Part shown: one piece after another, positions 33,627 through 45,100 of the stretch
Position numbering within the stretch: the first letter of the stretch is position 1
Layout of the letters: each line of letters opens with the position of its first letter
NCBI GenBank assembly: GCA_003255025.1
Contig: QANY01004052.1
Coordinates: 496,001-560,000, forward strand
DNA from: Datisca glomerata
Taxonomy: Eukaryota; Streptophyta; Magnoliopsida; Cucurbitales; Datiscaceae
DNA: 64,000 nucleotides
Reading direction: 5' to 3'
Notes under the pieces: model-generated
Seen by the model: the letters and a program-made list of their open reading frames with translations, nothing else
Told to the model about the DNA's origin: nothing
Databases searched by the model: none
Program-made: the position numbers and the translations under genes

Positions 33627-34701
33627 ATAAAGCCCGAATACTAATACTATACTTTATAGTCTTTTTGTGTATCAGTACTTGCATTTGCATGATTCTTGCA
33701 CATGCTTAAGATATTTTCGTCGTGTAGGTCACCTTACCATTTATTGACTTTTGATCTAAATCCATACTCTTGGAAAAGAATTTTCAATCGAGTCATATCC
33801 CACAATTTCTTTTAAAATCTGTAATATAAATTTGATAAAAAAAATTGGGTTTTCATCTGTTGTCAAAATTTAAAAATTATATCATTTTTATTCATATCTG
33901 AGAGCAGAAAATGAGTGAGTTGTTATCAAACTGAGCTAAGGTAATGAATTATTTTTCATGTTTAAATTAAATCGTGGTGGGTGCAACCGAATAAAATATT
34001 TTTAGTAGAATCCATGATAACTTTAATTAAGTATTAAATAAAAAAATGATATCGCACATGATCATTTTTTATTGGACTGACTCAGCAGTCAAGAGAAGCT
34101 CCTCCTGACCTGACCGAGAGAAGTATTGTCCAAAAAAAATATGGAGTTTTTGGTACTCTATACTATAATAATGAGTGTTGAACTTTTTAATCAACTTATT
34201 TAATTTTCAATTAATTCCATAGTTAGTTTGGAAACCTGACAATTTGGCCCTTGGGGGGTTGTTGGTTTTGCTTATACAAGGAAATAAGCATCAATTGACT
34301 GTATTGGTAGAAAACAAAGCTAATTGTTCAATTAAAAAAGTTATTAAAATTCTATTAATTTCGGTAAATTTCTTTTCAAGTTGTGGATTTCACCAACGAC
34401 ATTTAAGCCTTAGGACTAGGAGTGGCAGTCACATTGTTGCAACCCCCACCTAACCATTCTCTGATTCATGTTGAGCCGGCGCTTAAGCATATCAAATTTG
34501 TGTTAACTGGATTGATTTGTTGTTAATTAGACATGTTTTTAACTGCTAAGTATGATTAACCAACCATCTACGTTATTACGTTGTTCTCGTAAACGAACTG
34601 ATGAAGATCGTTGTATGTTTTCGCTTCTTTGCCGTTGTATGTTTACGCTTCTTTGCCGTCCAGATTAACGACGAAATGCAGTTTACTAATTATTAAGAAA
34701 A
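33627..34701. other. Intergenic spacer downstream of the receptor kinase
   Basis: AT-rich and without supported genes. TGTATGTTTTCGCTTCTTTGCCG and its variant just after it (about 34612 and 34634) form a short imperfect duplication. Confidence 0.5.
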
Positions 34702-37106
34702 TTAAACATCTAGATTTGTTTGGGCGATTTCTCCGTTGGGGCGTGGATTGTCATAGCTAATGAGAAGCTCAACAACTTTACTCATATGTGGTCTTGTATT
34801 GCGATCTTCTCCCACACACAGAAGAGCTATCTGCATCAATCTTTCAACCTTTTTCTTGTTATACTCTTGGTTCAGCCTAGGATCAACTACTTTTTCGATT
34901 CCATCCCGTTCGATCTTTTTTATCATCCACTGTACTAAATCAGTCGAAAGAAACTCCTCATCCTGAGCTATCGATTGGAAACCGGACGCATTTTGTCCAC
35001 TCAATAATTCAAGAAGTACAATGCCATAGCTGTAGACATCTGCTTTTGCGTCAATTTTCAGGTTCATCATCCACTCCGGAGCTAAATAGCCCCGAGTGCC
35101 TCTCACCCGGGAGAATCCTTCGTCGTGGATGTCTCGGAATAGCTTTGACATTCCAAAATCCGCTACCTTGGGCTCGAGTTCCTCGTCTAGTAGTATGTTT
35201 TGAGGCTTGACATCACAATGGAGTACCCACTCAAGGCATTCTTCATGTAAATATGAAAGCCCTTTTGCTGTCCCAACCGCAATCTTATATCTCCGGTCAA
35301 ACCCTAGCTCCCGAGATGAATCTGAGAACAAGATTTTGTCCAAGGATCCATTTTCGACGTACTCATAGACGAGCATTTTGTGATTTTTATCGGCGCAGAA
35401 GCCCCATAGCTTGACTAAGTTTCTGTGGTTGATTTTGCCTATAATACTTACTTCTGCCCAAAACTCTGCATCTCCTTGCAAGATGCCTTCCAATCTCTTC
35501 ACTGCTACCACTCTTTCATCCTCAAGAACTCCTTTGTAGACTGCCCCAAACCCTCCTTTTCCTATCTCTTGTTTAAAATTCATCGTTGCCTTCTTCAGTT
35601 CTCGATACGTGAAGCGTTTAAAGCCAATCGCGAGGACGATGTAACCCATCTTTACTAACTCTTCATTGACGTGTTTTCGAAAAACGTACCACCACCCTAA
35701 ACCGATGAAGATCATTTCGACGATTCCCAAAGCCCCACGATCCCGAATAAATACCTTATAAACCGGTTTCTGTTGGTGGTTTCTCCGTACATGTTATTGT
35801 TAAGAACTAGTTCTGAATCTGAACACTGCAGCTTGGAAGACTCGTTGGAGTTCGCCGACCCTAACCCTCCTTTGAGAACCTTAACGTGCATAGTCCTGAG
35901 AGTATCAGGAAATCGATAACCATTCAGGAGAACGCTCTTAGGGAAACATTGTCCGTCGCCTGATAACGAATACCCAAACGCCTTGCACTTGCAGTCAGTT
36001 AGGCATGAGTTGCGGCATGCTTCCAAGGAGATGCCGCTTTTGTAAGTGGACAAATCATACCCAAAGTAATCTGTGTTAGGAAGCTCAACAAAATCCAACT
36101 CATCTTGATTACAAGTCAAATTGAGCAAAGGCTTACACCCCTTAGTCCAATCAGAAGGGTCATTTCTAGTAAAACCAGAAGGACAAATACAAGTAGGCAA
36201 AGGGTTGTGAAGGCAAATACCATTTTCTCCACACAAGCCATTAACCAAACAAGCATCAAGACCATCAGGCATCCATACAATTTGCCAGAGCCCGGTCGAC
36301 TCGTCGAGGCTATACATCCTAAATATCCCGTCGTAATCCAACGTTAACCGCCTTTTCGGCCCCACCCCGTAATCAGCAGCATTGAAATTCCAATTATCAC
36401 TCGATAAAAACCCTCCCTTTTTACTTAGAACTGCCACTCTAGAACTATTATAAGGCGTCCGGCCGATGTTAAAAACGTAAGTACCGGGGACAGGCCAGTA
36501 AATGCTCGAAATCGAGGGGCCGTTGTATATGAGATCTAAAATATTGCCATCATCAAATTTGAAGTTATAGATGCCTGATAAGTAAGTACCTGGGCTTCTG
36601 ATTGAAACTAAGGTCGTGTTCTTAACGAGATTCTGAAGGGGAAGAAGTGTATCAATTGGAAAATCGAAACTTTGCCAGATGTATTCCCCTGCTTGGTTTA
36701 TCAGCACGAGATTTCCCGTCTCGAGCAGCTTAGCTTCTACATATGAGTAAAAGAATTTGTCAGTTGACCATACGGTTGATCCATCTGAGTCTGTCAGGAT
36801 CAGATTGCCATTACTGTGGAGGGTCAGCCGAGAGTTTTGTCCGTTAACCGGCTTGTCTCGGTTAGCCATCCAAGCAACCGTCTTGTTCAAACTGTTGGTG
36901 AACCATACTGAAAAACAAAATGCGTTATTGCCCACCTTGTAAAATCCACCGGAGAATGTTCCTTTTGGTGAAACTAAGAAAATACCATCTTTCTCAACGG
37001 CCAAGGAGTCTCCCTGCTTCAAGCTTTCCAGCCCTGGTGATCTGTCTTGAGCCCAAGCCATGGTGGGTGCCAAAAACAGAACAATAATTAAACAGAAAGC
37101 CGCCAT
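34702..37106 (-). pseudogene. G-type lectin S-receptor-like kinase (ZmPK1-like) with one-base frameshift
   Basis: Plasma-membrane receptor kinase of the S-domain family; ligand unknown. The gene is intronless. Frame 37106-35712 encodes a signal peptide (MAAFCLIIVLFLAPTMAWA), a B-lectin domain (WMANRDKPVNG, LLETGNLVL, IWQSFDFPIDTLLP), an S-locus glycoprotein region, an EGF-like module (CLVNGLCGENGICLHNPLP) and a PAN/apple domain (about residues 335-415). The frame is lost at the start of the membrane segment: the - strand has GTGGGGCTTTGG (G run at 35736-35733) where one more G would give GALGIVEMIFIGLGWW. From there a second frame to 34702 encodes the rest: GKGGFGAVYKG, VAVKRL, HCDVKPQN, DFGMSK, APEW. 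HCD marks it as a non-RD kinase. Either a recent pseudogene or a homopolymer sequencing error; everything else is intact, which favours a very recent or artefactual break. Confidence 0.9.
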
Positions 37107-37655
37107 TTTTGCGATTGGAGGGAATCAGACCGGACGTAATCTTTCTAAAATGGTGAGATCCTATGGAAAAAGAGAATTTAAGTTTTTATGCAAGTTGGAG
37201 GTTTGTTAAATGGGTCAGTCGCCGTGAAGAAGAATGCGACAGGTTTTATTGCATTCCACAAGTGAATGGTTTGTATTGGACTCTGATTTCGTTCAATAAT
37301 GGCTTTCTAACATTCTACTTTGACTTCATATATTTTATGGAGAATGAAAACAAAACAATCCCATTCCTTTTCCACTAACTTTTTAATTCCATTAAATCTT
37401 TTCTCCCTCCCTCCATCTCCCTCTGATGATTATGTATGACAATTCCGCCGTTCAGGTGATCCCTTTTTCAGTAGATGAAATTAGGATGAAGGTTAATTAT
37501 CTCAACGCTTCCATTCTCTGACTTGTTCTTCCGATCAAATTTTGGCATACAGTAATGTAATCAGGATCTCCTAAATTCTTTTTTCTCTGTTCTCTCTCTA
37601 ATAAGTGTATTGGTCCAAACCAGTTGCGTAAGGATCAACATTAATCTTATCTTAC
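37107..37655. other. Upstream region of the receptor kinase
   Basis: Should contain the leader and promoter of the - strand kinase. A + strand frame at 37163-37378 shows no motif. No repeat was recognised. Confidence 0.45.
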
Positions 37656-37819
37656 TCTATAATAAAAGAGTGAATTCTCACACTTTTGCTGTGTGTTAGT
37701 GTGCCATTTTGGATTGCATTAGGGTTGTATTAGTCATTTCAATCTTGTAAAATTGTTGACTAATTCGCAACCCTTGGATTAATGTGTTTGATCTTAACCG
37801 TTGGTTCATTGAGTATTTA

Positions 37820-38646
37820 TGGCTCGTTTGACAGTCAGGATAGTACTGTACTAAGTCTGTCGGACTGTATTGTAGTAGATTAAATAATACTGCCTAGTGT
37901 TTAGTGCTATATTAGTTAAAAAACTATAACATTATACAATGTTTGACACGTTATAGCGCTAGATTGTACAACTGTTTGTCATGATTTGATCCGTAAAAGC
38001 CTATTTGAAATTCATTAACATGTTATTTTACATTTTCAACTATAAAATAAATTATCTAATCCATGTTATCACCGTAAATTCTCTATTTTTTTACTAAAAA
38101 TGTAAATTTAATTGTACTCGTAAATTTTAAGATAGTGATAATTTATAGTTATTAACATTGAAATTAGAAAAAAAATCATTAAATTTTTAATACACAAAAT
38201 AAGTCATTTAAAATATATAAATAATTACTGAACCACTTATATGATTGAGAAGCTCTAAAAATTTAGAAAAAAAGGAAGAAAAAGATAGTAAATGCTTTTG
38301 AAAATTGATAAAATTAAGTCATAAGTAATTAATTTTGCACCTTTCAAAATTTCATAAATTATTTTTGTAGGTGAGTGAAGTTCCTGTAAAATATAAATTA
38401 AAAAAATAATTTTAATAAACATTTAAAAAATCATTTTAAGATATAAATTAAAAAACAGTTTTATTTTTCTTAGTCCGGTGTAATCCCCTCTAAAATGAGT
38501 GGATTAAATTATCCCATGTGGGTGAAACTAAAAAATCTCACTGTATTAACTAGTACAAACTCCATATTTTTGCCAAACGTCGGATGATACTAAAATAATA
38601 GTGTCCTGATTTTAGTACTGTACAATACGGGCTACCAAACAAGCCC
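37820..38646. mobile_element. Large MITE with TTA target duplication (PIF/Harbinger-like)
   Basis: TGGCTCGTTTGACAGTC at the left and GGGCTACCAAACAAGCCC at the right form imperfect inverted ends, extended inward by AGTACTGTA and TAGTACTGTAC. TTA flanks both sides (37817-37819 and 38647-38649), matching the TWA target of PIF/Harbinger elements. No coding sequence inside. Confidence 0.65.
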
Positions 38647-38649
38647 TTA

Positions 38650-39039
38650 AGGTTCTTACTTTTTTTTTAGTTTTATGTTTTTCCCATTTTTCTTCTCTCT
38701 TCTTCTTCGGTGACTTCTTGGTAGCTTTTAGGTTTCCGTAATCTTTTCTTTCTTCTTCTCTGATTCTCTGGCTTCTTCTTTGAGGTATTTTCTTATGATT
38801 TATTTTTTTAGTTTTGATTTTCAGATTTGTCGATTGCTTGACTTGGTTATTTGGCGACCTCTATTTGCTATTTTGTTAGGGTTATGTGTTTCTCTGCGTT
38901 TCTTTTCTTCTTCTTCATTGATTCTTTGTCTTATTCTTCTCATTCTTCCAGTGATTTTGCTATAATTTGTTTTTTCATTTTTGTTCTTAATCAGTGTCTA
39001 ATCTAGAAAGTCTCACAGTCATTTCATAGAATACTTTCA
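38650..39039. other. T/C-rich spacer within the putative Helitron
   Basis: TTCTTCTT-rich stretches and a + strand frame at 38780-38965 that is Phe/Leu rich without a motif. Nothing recognisable. Confidence 0.45.
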
Positions 39040-40462
39040 AAAACTTAATAAAGACACGAGCATTATCACAATCATCATAACTAGGAGGCCCCCCATTCTT
39101 TCCCCCCATCTCCAAGACAATCCATGGAGTCTTTCAAAAGCATTTTGAAACTTTTCAGCAGCCTCCAACATTATGTAAGTTAAGTTCCATCTAGTGGGAC
39201 AATCTAGGCACAAAAGGCTTTTGGAGGAAATTCCAAAATCTTCGCTGCCTCAACACAAGCCTTAAACGTAACTGCCTTAAACTTAACTAATCTAGCCGGA
39301 GAGGACCTCACATATCTTATAGCATTACGAATCCTAACGATAGATCCATGAAAATTCTTCAAACTGTCAGATATAATTAAGTTTACATTGTGTGCACAAT
39401 ATCTCATATGTAAAAACTCACCATCCAACACCATCTCATTCCAATTTTTCATATTTATATTCAAATAAGTCACTACAACATCATTCGCACCGGACATTAT
39501 GTATGGATGGTATGAACTGCCTAAACAAGAATTCTTGAACAGCAAACAACCAGAGTTATTTATTACTCACTACATCAAAAAATTTCCATTAATGAAAGAT
39601 GTAAATATTAATGAAAGATGCAAATCCATTGGAAAATAAAAAATACGCATGCCGGATGAAATGGAACGAACCTATGTAAACAGTTCAAGCAAACAATAAA
39701 AACTCTATCAACACCACATTCAAGCAAACAGTTCTCAATTTACAAACCTATTGACTCTTCTTATGACTAAAAATTAAACAAAAGTTCAGAATTCTCTTTT
39801 GTAAACTCCAGTCTTTGTCAATATAGTGAGTGGTTAACACCATATAGTTAAAATTTTGAATAGATGTCCATATGTCTGTAATGAGACAAACTCTTTGTTT
39901 TGATTGCTTAAAGAAGCTTTATAGCTTTTTCTTCTCATCTAATTATAGTTGGAAGTAATCTTTAACAGCCGTAACCCGTGATGGAACATTAAATTTGGGT
40001 TGCAAAGTATAGTTATAGTCACGAAATGAATCAGCCTCAACAATTCTAAATGGTAGCTCAGTTTGGATAATGAACTTTGTAAGTGCATTTCTACATCTAT
40101 CCTCACTATAACTAGTCGCAACCAAATTACAAGTTTGTGAACCACCAACCTCCTTAATTTCAAAATCTAAAATCTTTTGTTTAGGATCAAGAAACCTATT
40201 AGAGTTCTTTTTACATATATTCAAGTGTCCTAGCATACTTGAGGTCCCATTGTGTCTAGAATGAGATTTGAAAACTTGCTTGATAATAATCACATGTGGA
40301 TGTTACATTACCTTATTCGTCAAGTTCATTCTTAGTAAATGAATCCCAAACAATTGAAGACTCCCTAGACAATTTTCTCTTACCCACTGTTGGGGGTCTC
40401 GGTGGCAATTCATGAGACTTTGAACCAAAGGCTGATTTTCCCGTCTTCGATTTTCCCATCTA
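39040..40462 (-). pseudogene. hAT transposase remnant (RICESLEEPER-like)
   Basis: Reading the - strand from 40462: MGKSKTGKSAFGSK starts the protein and reaches TKNELDE, then a stop. A BED-like zinc-finger region follows (NGTSSMLGHLNICKK, about 40250-40205), then FIIQTELPFRIVEADSFRD and LQPKFNVPSRVTAVKD (to 39943), all characteristic of plant hAT proteins. After a gap, 39545-39204 gives LHMRYCAHNVNLIISD and RNAIRYVRSSPARLVKFK, and about 39200-39040 gives LDCPTRWNLTYIMLEAAEKF and AFERLHGLSWRW. The C-terminal dimerisation domain is missing and frames are interrupted by stops and indels. Function would have been cut-and-paste transposition; it is dead. Confidence 0.85.
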
Positions 40463-40904
40463 GAAAATCATTAACTGAGACTCATTAACTCAAATCAAAC
40501 TTAAGTTTTAAGCTATATAGTCATTAGTCGTACAAGCAGACATCCCATTAATATCATTAATATATAATCAGATCCTTAATATACAATCCAACCGTGAGCA
40601 AATCCACTATTCAGCCGAGTCAGTAATGAAATAGATACAAACTTAAATTCATACAGAAAGAAGGAGATACAGAGAGAGAGTATACCATCATAGTGGAGGA
40701 CAATGCCGAGTAGTGACGACGGAGGAGCTACTATGTAATTGCTTCATTTTACCGTGTTTATGTTCATTTTATGTAATGCTTTTATTTATAATATTATGGT
40801 TGTGCCAGATTCATGCCGATGTAGACATTTGACAGATTCTATAAATGTATTTTGGACCTTCTGTATTAGACATTTGACAGAAAATATATATATATTTTCT
40901 GACA

Positions 40905-41055
40905 GAGCAAAACTGTAAAACCGAACCGAACCTTTGGACGGTTCGATCCGTTGCGGTTTACGTTGCACTGGCGGTTCGGTTCTAATATTTGAAAAATGAT
41001 ATTTTCGATTTCAAAAATGCCTCTAAACCGAGTTGAACTGAACCGATTACACATC
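40905..41055. repeat. CGAACCGAACC-rich MITE-like fragment
   Basis: AACCGAACCGAACC and GGTTCGGTT motifs in both orientations, as in the element at 24041-24464, but without recognisable terminal repeats. Probably a truncated relative. Confidence 0.45.
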
Positions 41056-41087
41056 TACATTCATGTTTACGGTACTCTAAAATCAGT

Positions 41088-41216
41088 CCATATCATCTTC
41101 CGATTTTCACTTGTCTTGTTAAAGTTGCTGGCGTGAGTTTCGAGGGCGAGGGCGCTAAAACAAAACAACAAGCTGAGAATAATACTGCCGTTGGCCTGGT
41201 CTATTTTAAAACAAGT
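41088..41216 (+). pseudogene. Captured dsRNA-binding motif exon (DRB/Dicer-partner type)
   Basis: A + strand reading gives SPYHLPIFTCLVKVAGVSF followed by EGEGAKTKQQAENNTAVGLVYF. The pattern P.F...V.V.G..F.GE.A.TK.QAE..A is the conserved second half of a double-stranded-RNA-binding motif as found in plant DRB proteins. Frames upstream and downstream do not continue as a DRB protein; the flanks are AT-rich with a canonical GT absent or unclear. Its place about 620 bp before a Helitron 3' end suggests gene-fragment capture. Changes at positions that are usually Lys-Asn-Ala-Ala (here NNTAV) show relaxed constraint. Short, so moderate confidence. Confidence 0.6.
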
Positions 41217-42173
41217 AAATCTTATACGTTCTTCACTTTTATTTTATTTATTTATCATTTCTTATCAATGTAAACATTTTTTTTTGCAGTGCTAGATATA
41301 GGTTCAATGTCAAATAAAGAAAAACAACATTGTAAAGCAATGGCGGTGGAAAGAATGAGCTTGAGGAGATTGATTTAGAGTTCTTGTAGAATTGAACCGT
41401 CCAATAACAAACATCAGTGTAAATATAAATAAATAATGTATGTATTATATAAATAGAATAAAAGCTATCACATTTGTAGGTTTTGTTATTTTGAACCGTG
41501 GTTAATTTTGATTAATTTGTTTTTACTGTTTTTTCCCTAAATATGACGTTATCTATAGTTTTATAAATTAATTGAAAGATCGTGATCCTGAAAGGAATTG
41601 TGGGTCTTCATGAACTTGTGATTTTCTTTAATGAGGTATGAGTTTATAGGCCAGCTTGAGTAACTCTTCATCTGAAGAATCACCCTGTTTATAATTAATA
41701 ACTCTTCCTCTTTATAAAAAGAGTTACAAATTGTATTGTACCTAAATACAAGAATGTGCCACTGTGTTGCACTTGAAATGCATCTATTACTTCAAAGCCA
41801 CTGAATACAAGCATGTGCAACGCACGTGCCCTCATCTAGTCGTTATAAAAAGTTCAGGGTTCTAATTTAGTTTTTTTCTTCATGAATGATCTTTCCACAG
41901 CAATTTCTCGATTATCATAACCATCGCCACAGGGAACCATTTCATACCAGAAGAAAGAAATGAATTTGCATTTTCAGTAATTTCTTAAATGGCACAAATT
42001 AGAGTTTTACATTCCTTCTACCAAATTAAAATCCTATTCCTACCCACATCCCAGCTTTCACAATGACTCAAAGAATGGCTATACAAACAAATAATGTTAC
42101 AGGGTAAAATATGAGACAAATTCTCTATGGAATAGAAAAGACTTGACACTTTTCTTCTTTATTCTGAGTTCTT
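41217..42173. other. End of the putative Helitron and spacer to ATG1
   Basis: Non-coding. The Helitron 3' hairpin and CTAG lie at 41812-41839. The remainder up to 42173 should include the 3' untranslated region of the - strand ATG1 gene. Confidence 0.5.
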
Positions 42174-45100
42174 TCAAGGAGGACTTGGATCTTCACACTT
42201 CATAAGAGCCATTCGCTGAGACCTTGAATAACCTTGCCTGTTATTCAGAATATCAATGTAAGTGCGCAATCTATAACGATCCGAATTTGTAAGAGAGAAT
42301 GGAGGATTCAGAATGAGCGAGGGCGCTTCGACGAGAAGGAAAATTAAAAGATGCACGGCTTTTGAATATAAAGCAGCTGCACTTTCCATATCGCCCATGA
42401 GCTCCTCCACCTGCCAATCATAAGATAACAATAATTGACCAAGAGAAGTGTATGGAACATCAAATAGTTAAAGAAAATTCTAAGTTATTGCTATCAGTAA
42501 TGTTGGGAGGAGAGAGAAAGAGAGAGATAAGAAGAGAGAAAGAAGAAAAGTTTCTCTCTCCTCTTCATTTTCTTTTTCTGTCTCTCCTCTCCCTCCTCTC
42601 AGTATGTCATGTCAACAATAATGTAAAATACTGACCCAATAATCGAAAGATAAATAAATGAAGACGAAGGATACTTACACCCCCGTGTCTCCCAAAAGCA
42701 AGAGCAGATTGAAATATCGTCTCCATTGCATCGGGCATTTCTGTATTTCCTGCAATCAAGAAACTGGTGCTAATGTACTATTGCACAAACCGTGGGAGCT
42801 ACCTATCTTATAATATTAACAAAAGCATACGTTGCATTATAGAATGCAAATATAGATGTTCTACTTGCAAATGTTTAAACTGAACATTCAAGGCAATGCG
42901 TTACTCAAAACATCAAAATTCAGCCTATTCGAGCAAAAGTAGGTGCGTCAATCAAGTACTTTTGAATTCTTCAGAGAAATTAAAAATAAGATATCCAAGA
43001 ACCACTATGATTTGACACGAAAAAGACATCAGCAGACCAGCATTATTGACATACCAGGTACAATAATCTTGGCAAGTTCTTCAGCATGATGTACTTCCTT
43101 TAAAAATTCCCTCTCAATCTCAGAGGAGACATCCTCTGGCCCTTGGGAGTTAACAGCATTGAGACATCCTTGCATATCAATACTTCCATGTTGCTTGCTC
43201 GTGCTCCTCCTAAATCTTGCAATCTCTTGGCTTGGACTTCCCTCTATAGCTGACGCAGCTTGAGTATGGCATATGTCCAACGCTTGCTTCCAGATTGCAA
43301 GAATAACAAGCTGAATTGAGAATGCTTCTAGTTGCCTGCCTACTGCAATCTTTTTGAAGAACCAAGAAGATGTTAATATTTGAAGTCATAGAAAGTACGA
43401 TGAGTAAATAATAAAAAGCTGAGCCAAGAGTTGACGGTGGAAGCATGAGGCAGAAGCACATTTGCTAGTGTCGATGAAATTATCAAAGGAACATATTCAT
43501 GAAGTTATATAGCAAGTATTGAGAAAGGAATACAAAATTTCTAGAAGATGAAGACTTTTAGAATTTAACCTATGCAGGATGCAGGGTTATGATAATAGAA
43601 TGAACAGGATTTACACCTACAAATTAAAGGTAACCAGTATATCTACATTACCAAGCAAATACCTCTAAGAATGAAATGAACACTATGCTATTTGCTCAAT
43701 GGCGGCCCGTGAAAGTTTGTACATAATTACAAAGAGATCATGTATAAGGGGAAGAATAATATTTATGTTTCATGATTTCTAAAACTAGTGAACTTTCTGA
43801 TTCCTTTCCTGATTTTGTGGAGGGAAGTATAAAATCAAGGGTTTCTCCTGCACAATGGAAGCATATTACTTACTTTTTCTTTAACTAGTTCTGTGATGGT
43901 AGATGCACACTGCTGCAATGACTTGATCCTTGTCATGCAGTTAGTTGATGGCTGCTCCAAAGCATCTCCGTTATCCATTGATCCTTGTGAGGTCCCAGGA
44001 GCAGAGCTCCGACTTTCCAAGCTTCCCATGCGAGAGTTACTACTCGTGCCAGCACCAATGATGGGCATTGGTGCAGTCAGTGCGGTAATTAACCTAACAG
44101 AGGGTTGAGGGGGACTCTCTGATCTATAATGGATTGGCTTAGAAGCACTTGTCGAGGCAGATGAGGCATCCACAGTGGGTCCAGACACGAGAACATAATC
44201 TTGATCAATCAACTCCAATGAATCTGCAACTGCAAAATTTATGCAAAAGAAAAAAGAAAGGTAAAAAAACGAGACTAAAAGAGCACGATGTGTCCAAGAA
44301 ACTGAAACCTAAAATGAGAAATTGGAACTTATAATAACTTTTGGCTACCTCTTGATTGTGTATTTCCCGAATGTGAGGGCGAGGGTCTTAGAGGATCAGT
44401 CAGTCTTGCTGAAGGTTGATTTCTATCGAAAGGTGAAGAAATAGCCGGCATATTATATTCTAATTTATCTACAATACTACCATATTTGGAAGTAAGATCC
44501 TTGTTAGTTGTAGTACTTGTCGCTTTTCCTTTATCTACTTTTGTATCAAGGGAAAATCCATAAGTTGACTTAACAGAGGACCTTTTCAAAGTGGATGGGC
44601 TCCCCTCAGGACCACTAGAGTCATCATCTAGAAAGAAAGGCAGACAATCCTCTTGCGAACTTTCCTCCATTTTCCTATCACGATCAGATTCAGAAAATGG
44701 AAATCTGTCCAATAATCTTGAAGATCTCCTGCCCCTGCATACATATGGGAATCTATAACTCAAAATTGTTAGTTAAATTAAAACAATGATCAAGGCTGAA
44801 ACTTTTGCCCTGTATACCTCAATGATTCATCAGGCTGATTCGGACAAAGGAACGGGTGATTGAAAAACTCTTCAAATGTCAGTCTTTCCACTGTAGATAC
44901 AATGATGAAAAACGGATAAATAAGATGTGGGAATTATAATAAAACTGTTTTCTACAACATCACAGGTTTACCTCAGCATAAAAACTTACATGATGATTCA
45001 CACAAGGGTTATTTCTAAGCAGTTTTATCACATTAAGCAGTTCCAAAGCAAAAAACTCAAAACTCAAAGAATGTTGAATTGAAGTTATTCCACTCTTGGA

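Larger units (their letters stand above)
37656..41839 (+). mobile_element. Putative non-autonomous Helitron with nested and captured sequences
   Basis: The 5' end TCTATAATAAAAGAGTG (37656 on) is typical of plant Helitrons. The 3' end has a hairpin CATGTGC-AAC-GCACGTG (41812-41828), seven spacer bases, then CTAG (41836-41839) followed by T, as expected for insertion between A and T. No Rep/helicase frame is present, so it would be non-autonomous. Between the ends lie a MITE (37820-38646), a hAT transposase remnant (39040-40462) and a dsRNA-binding exon (about 41088-41216). That both ends belong to one element is inferred from orientation and motif quality; two separate partial elements are the alternative. 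Confidence 0.55.
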
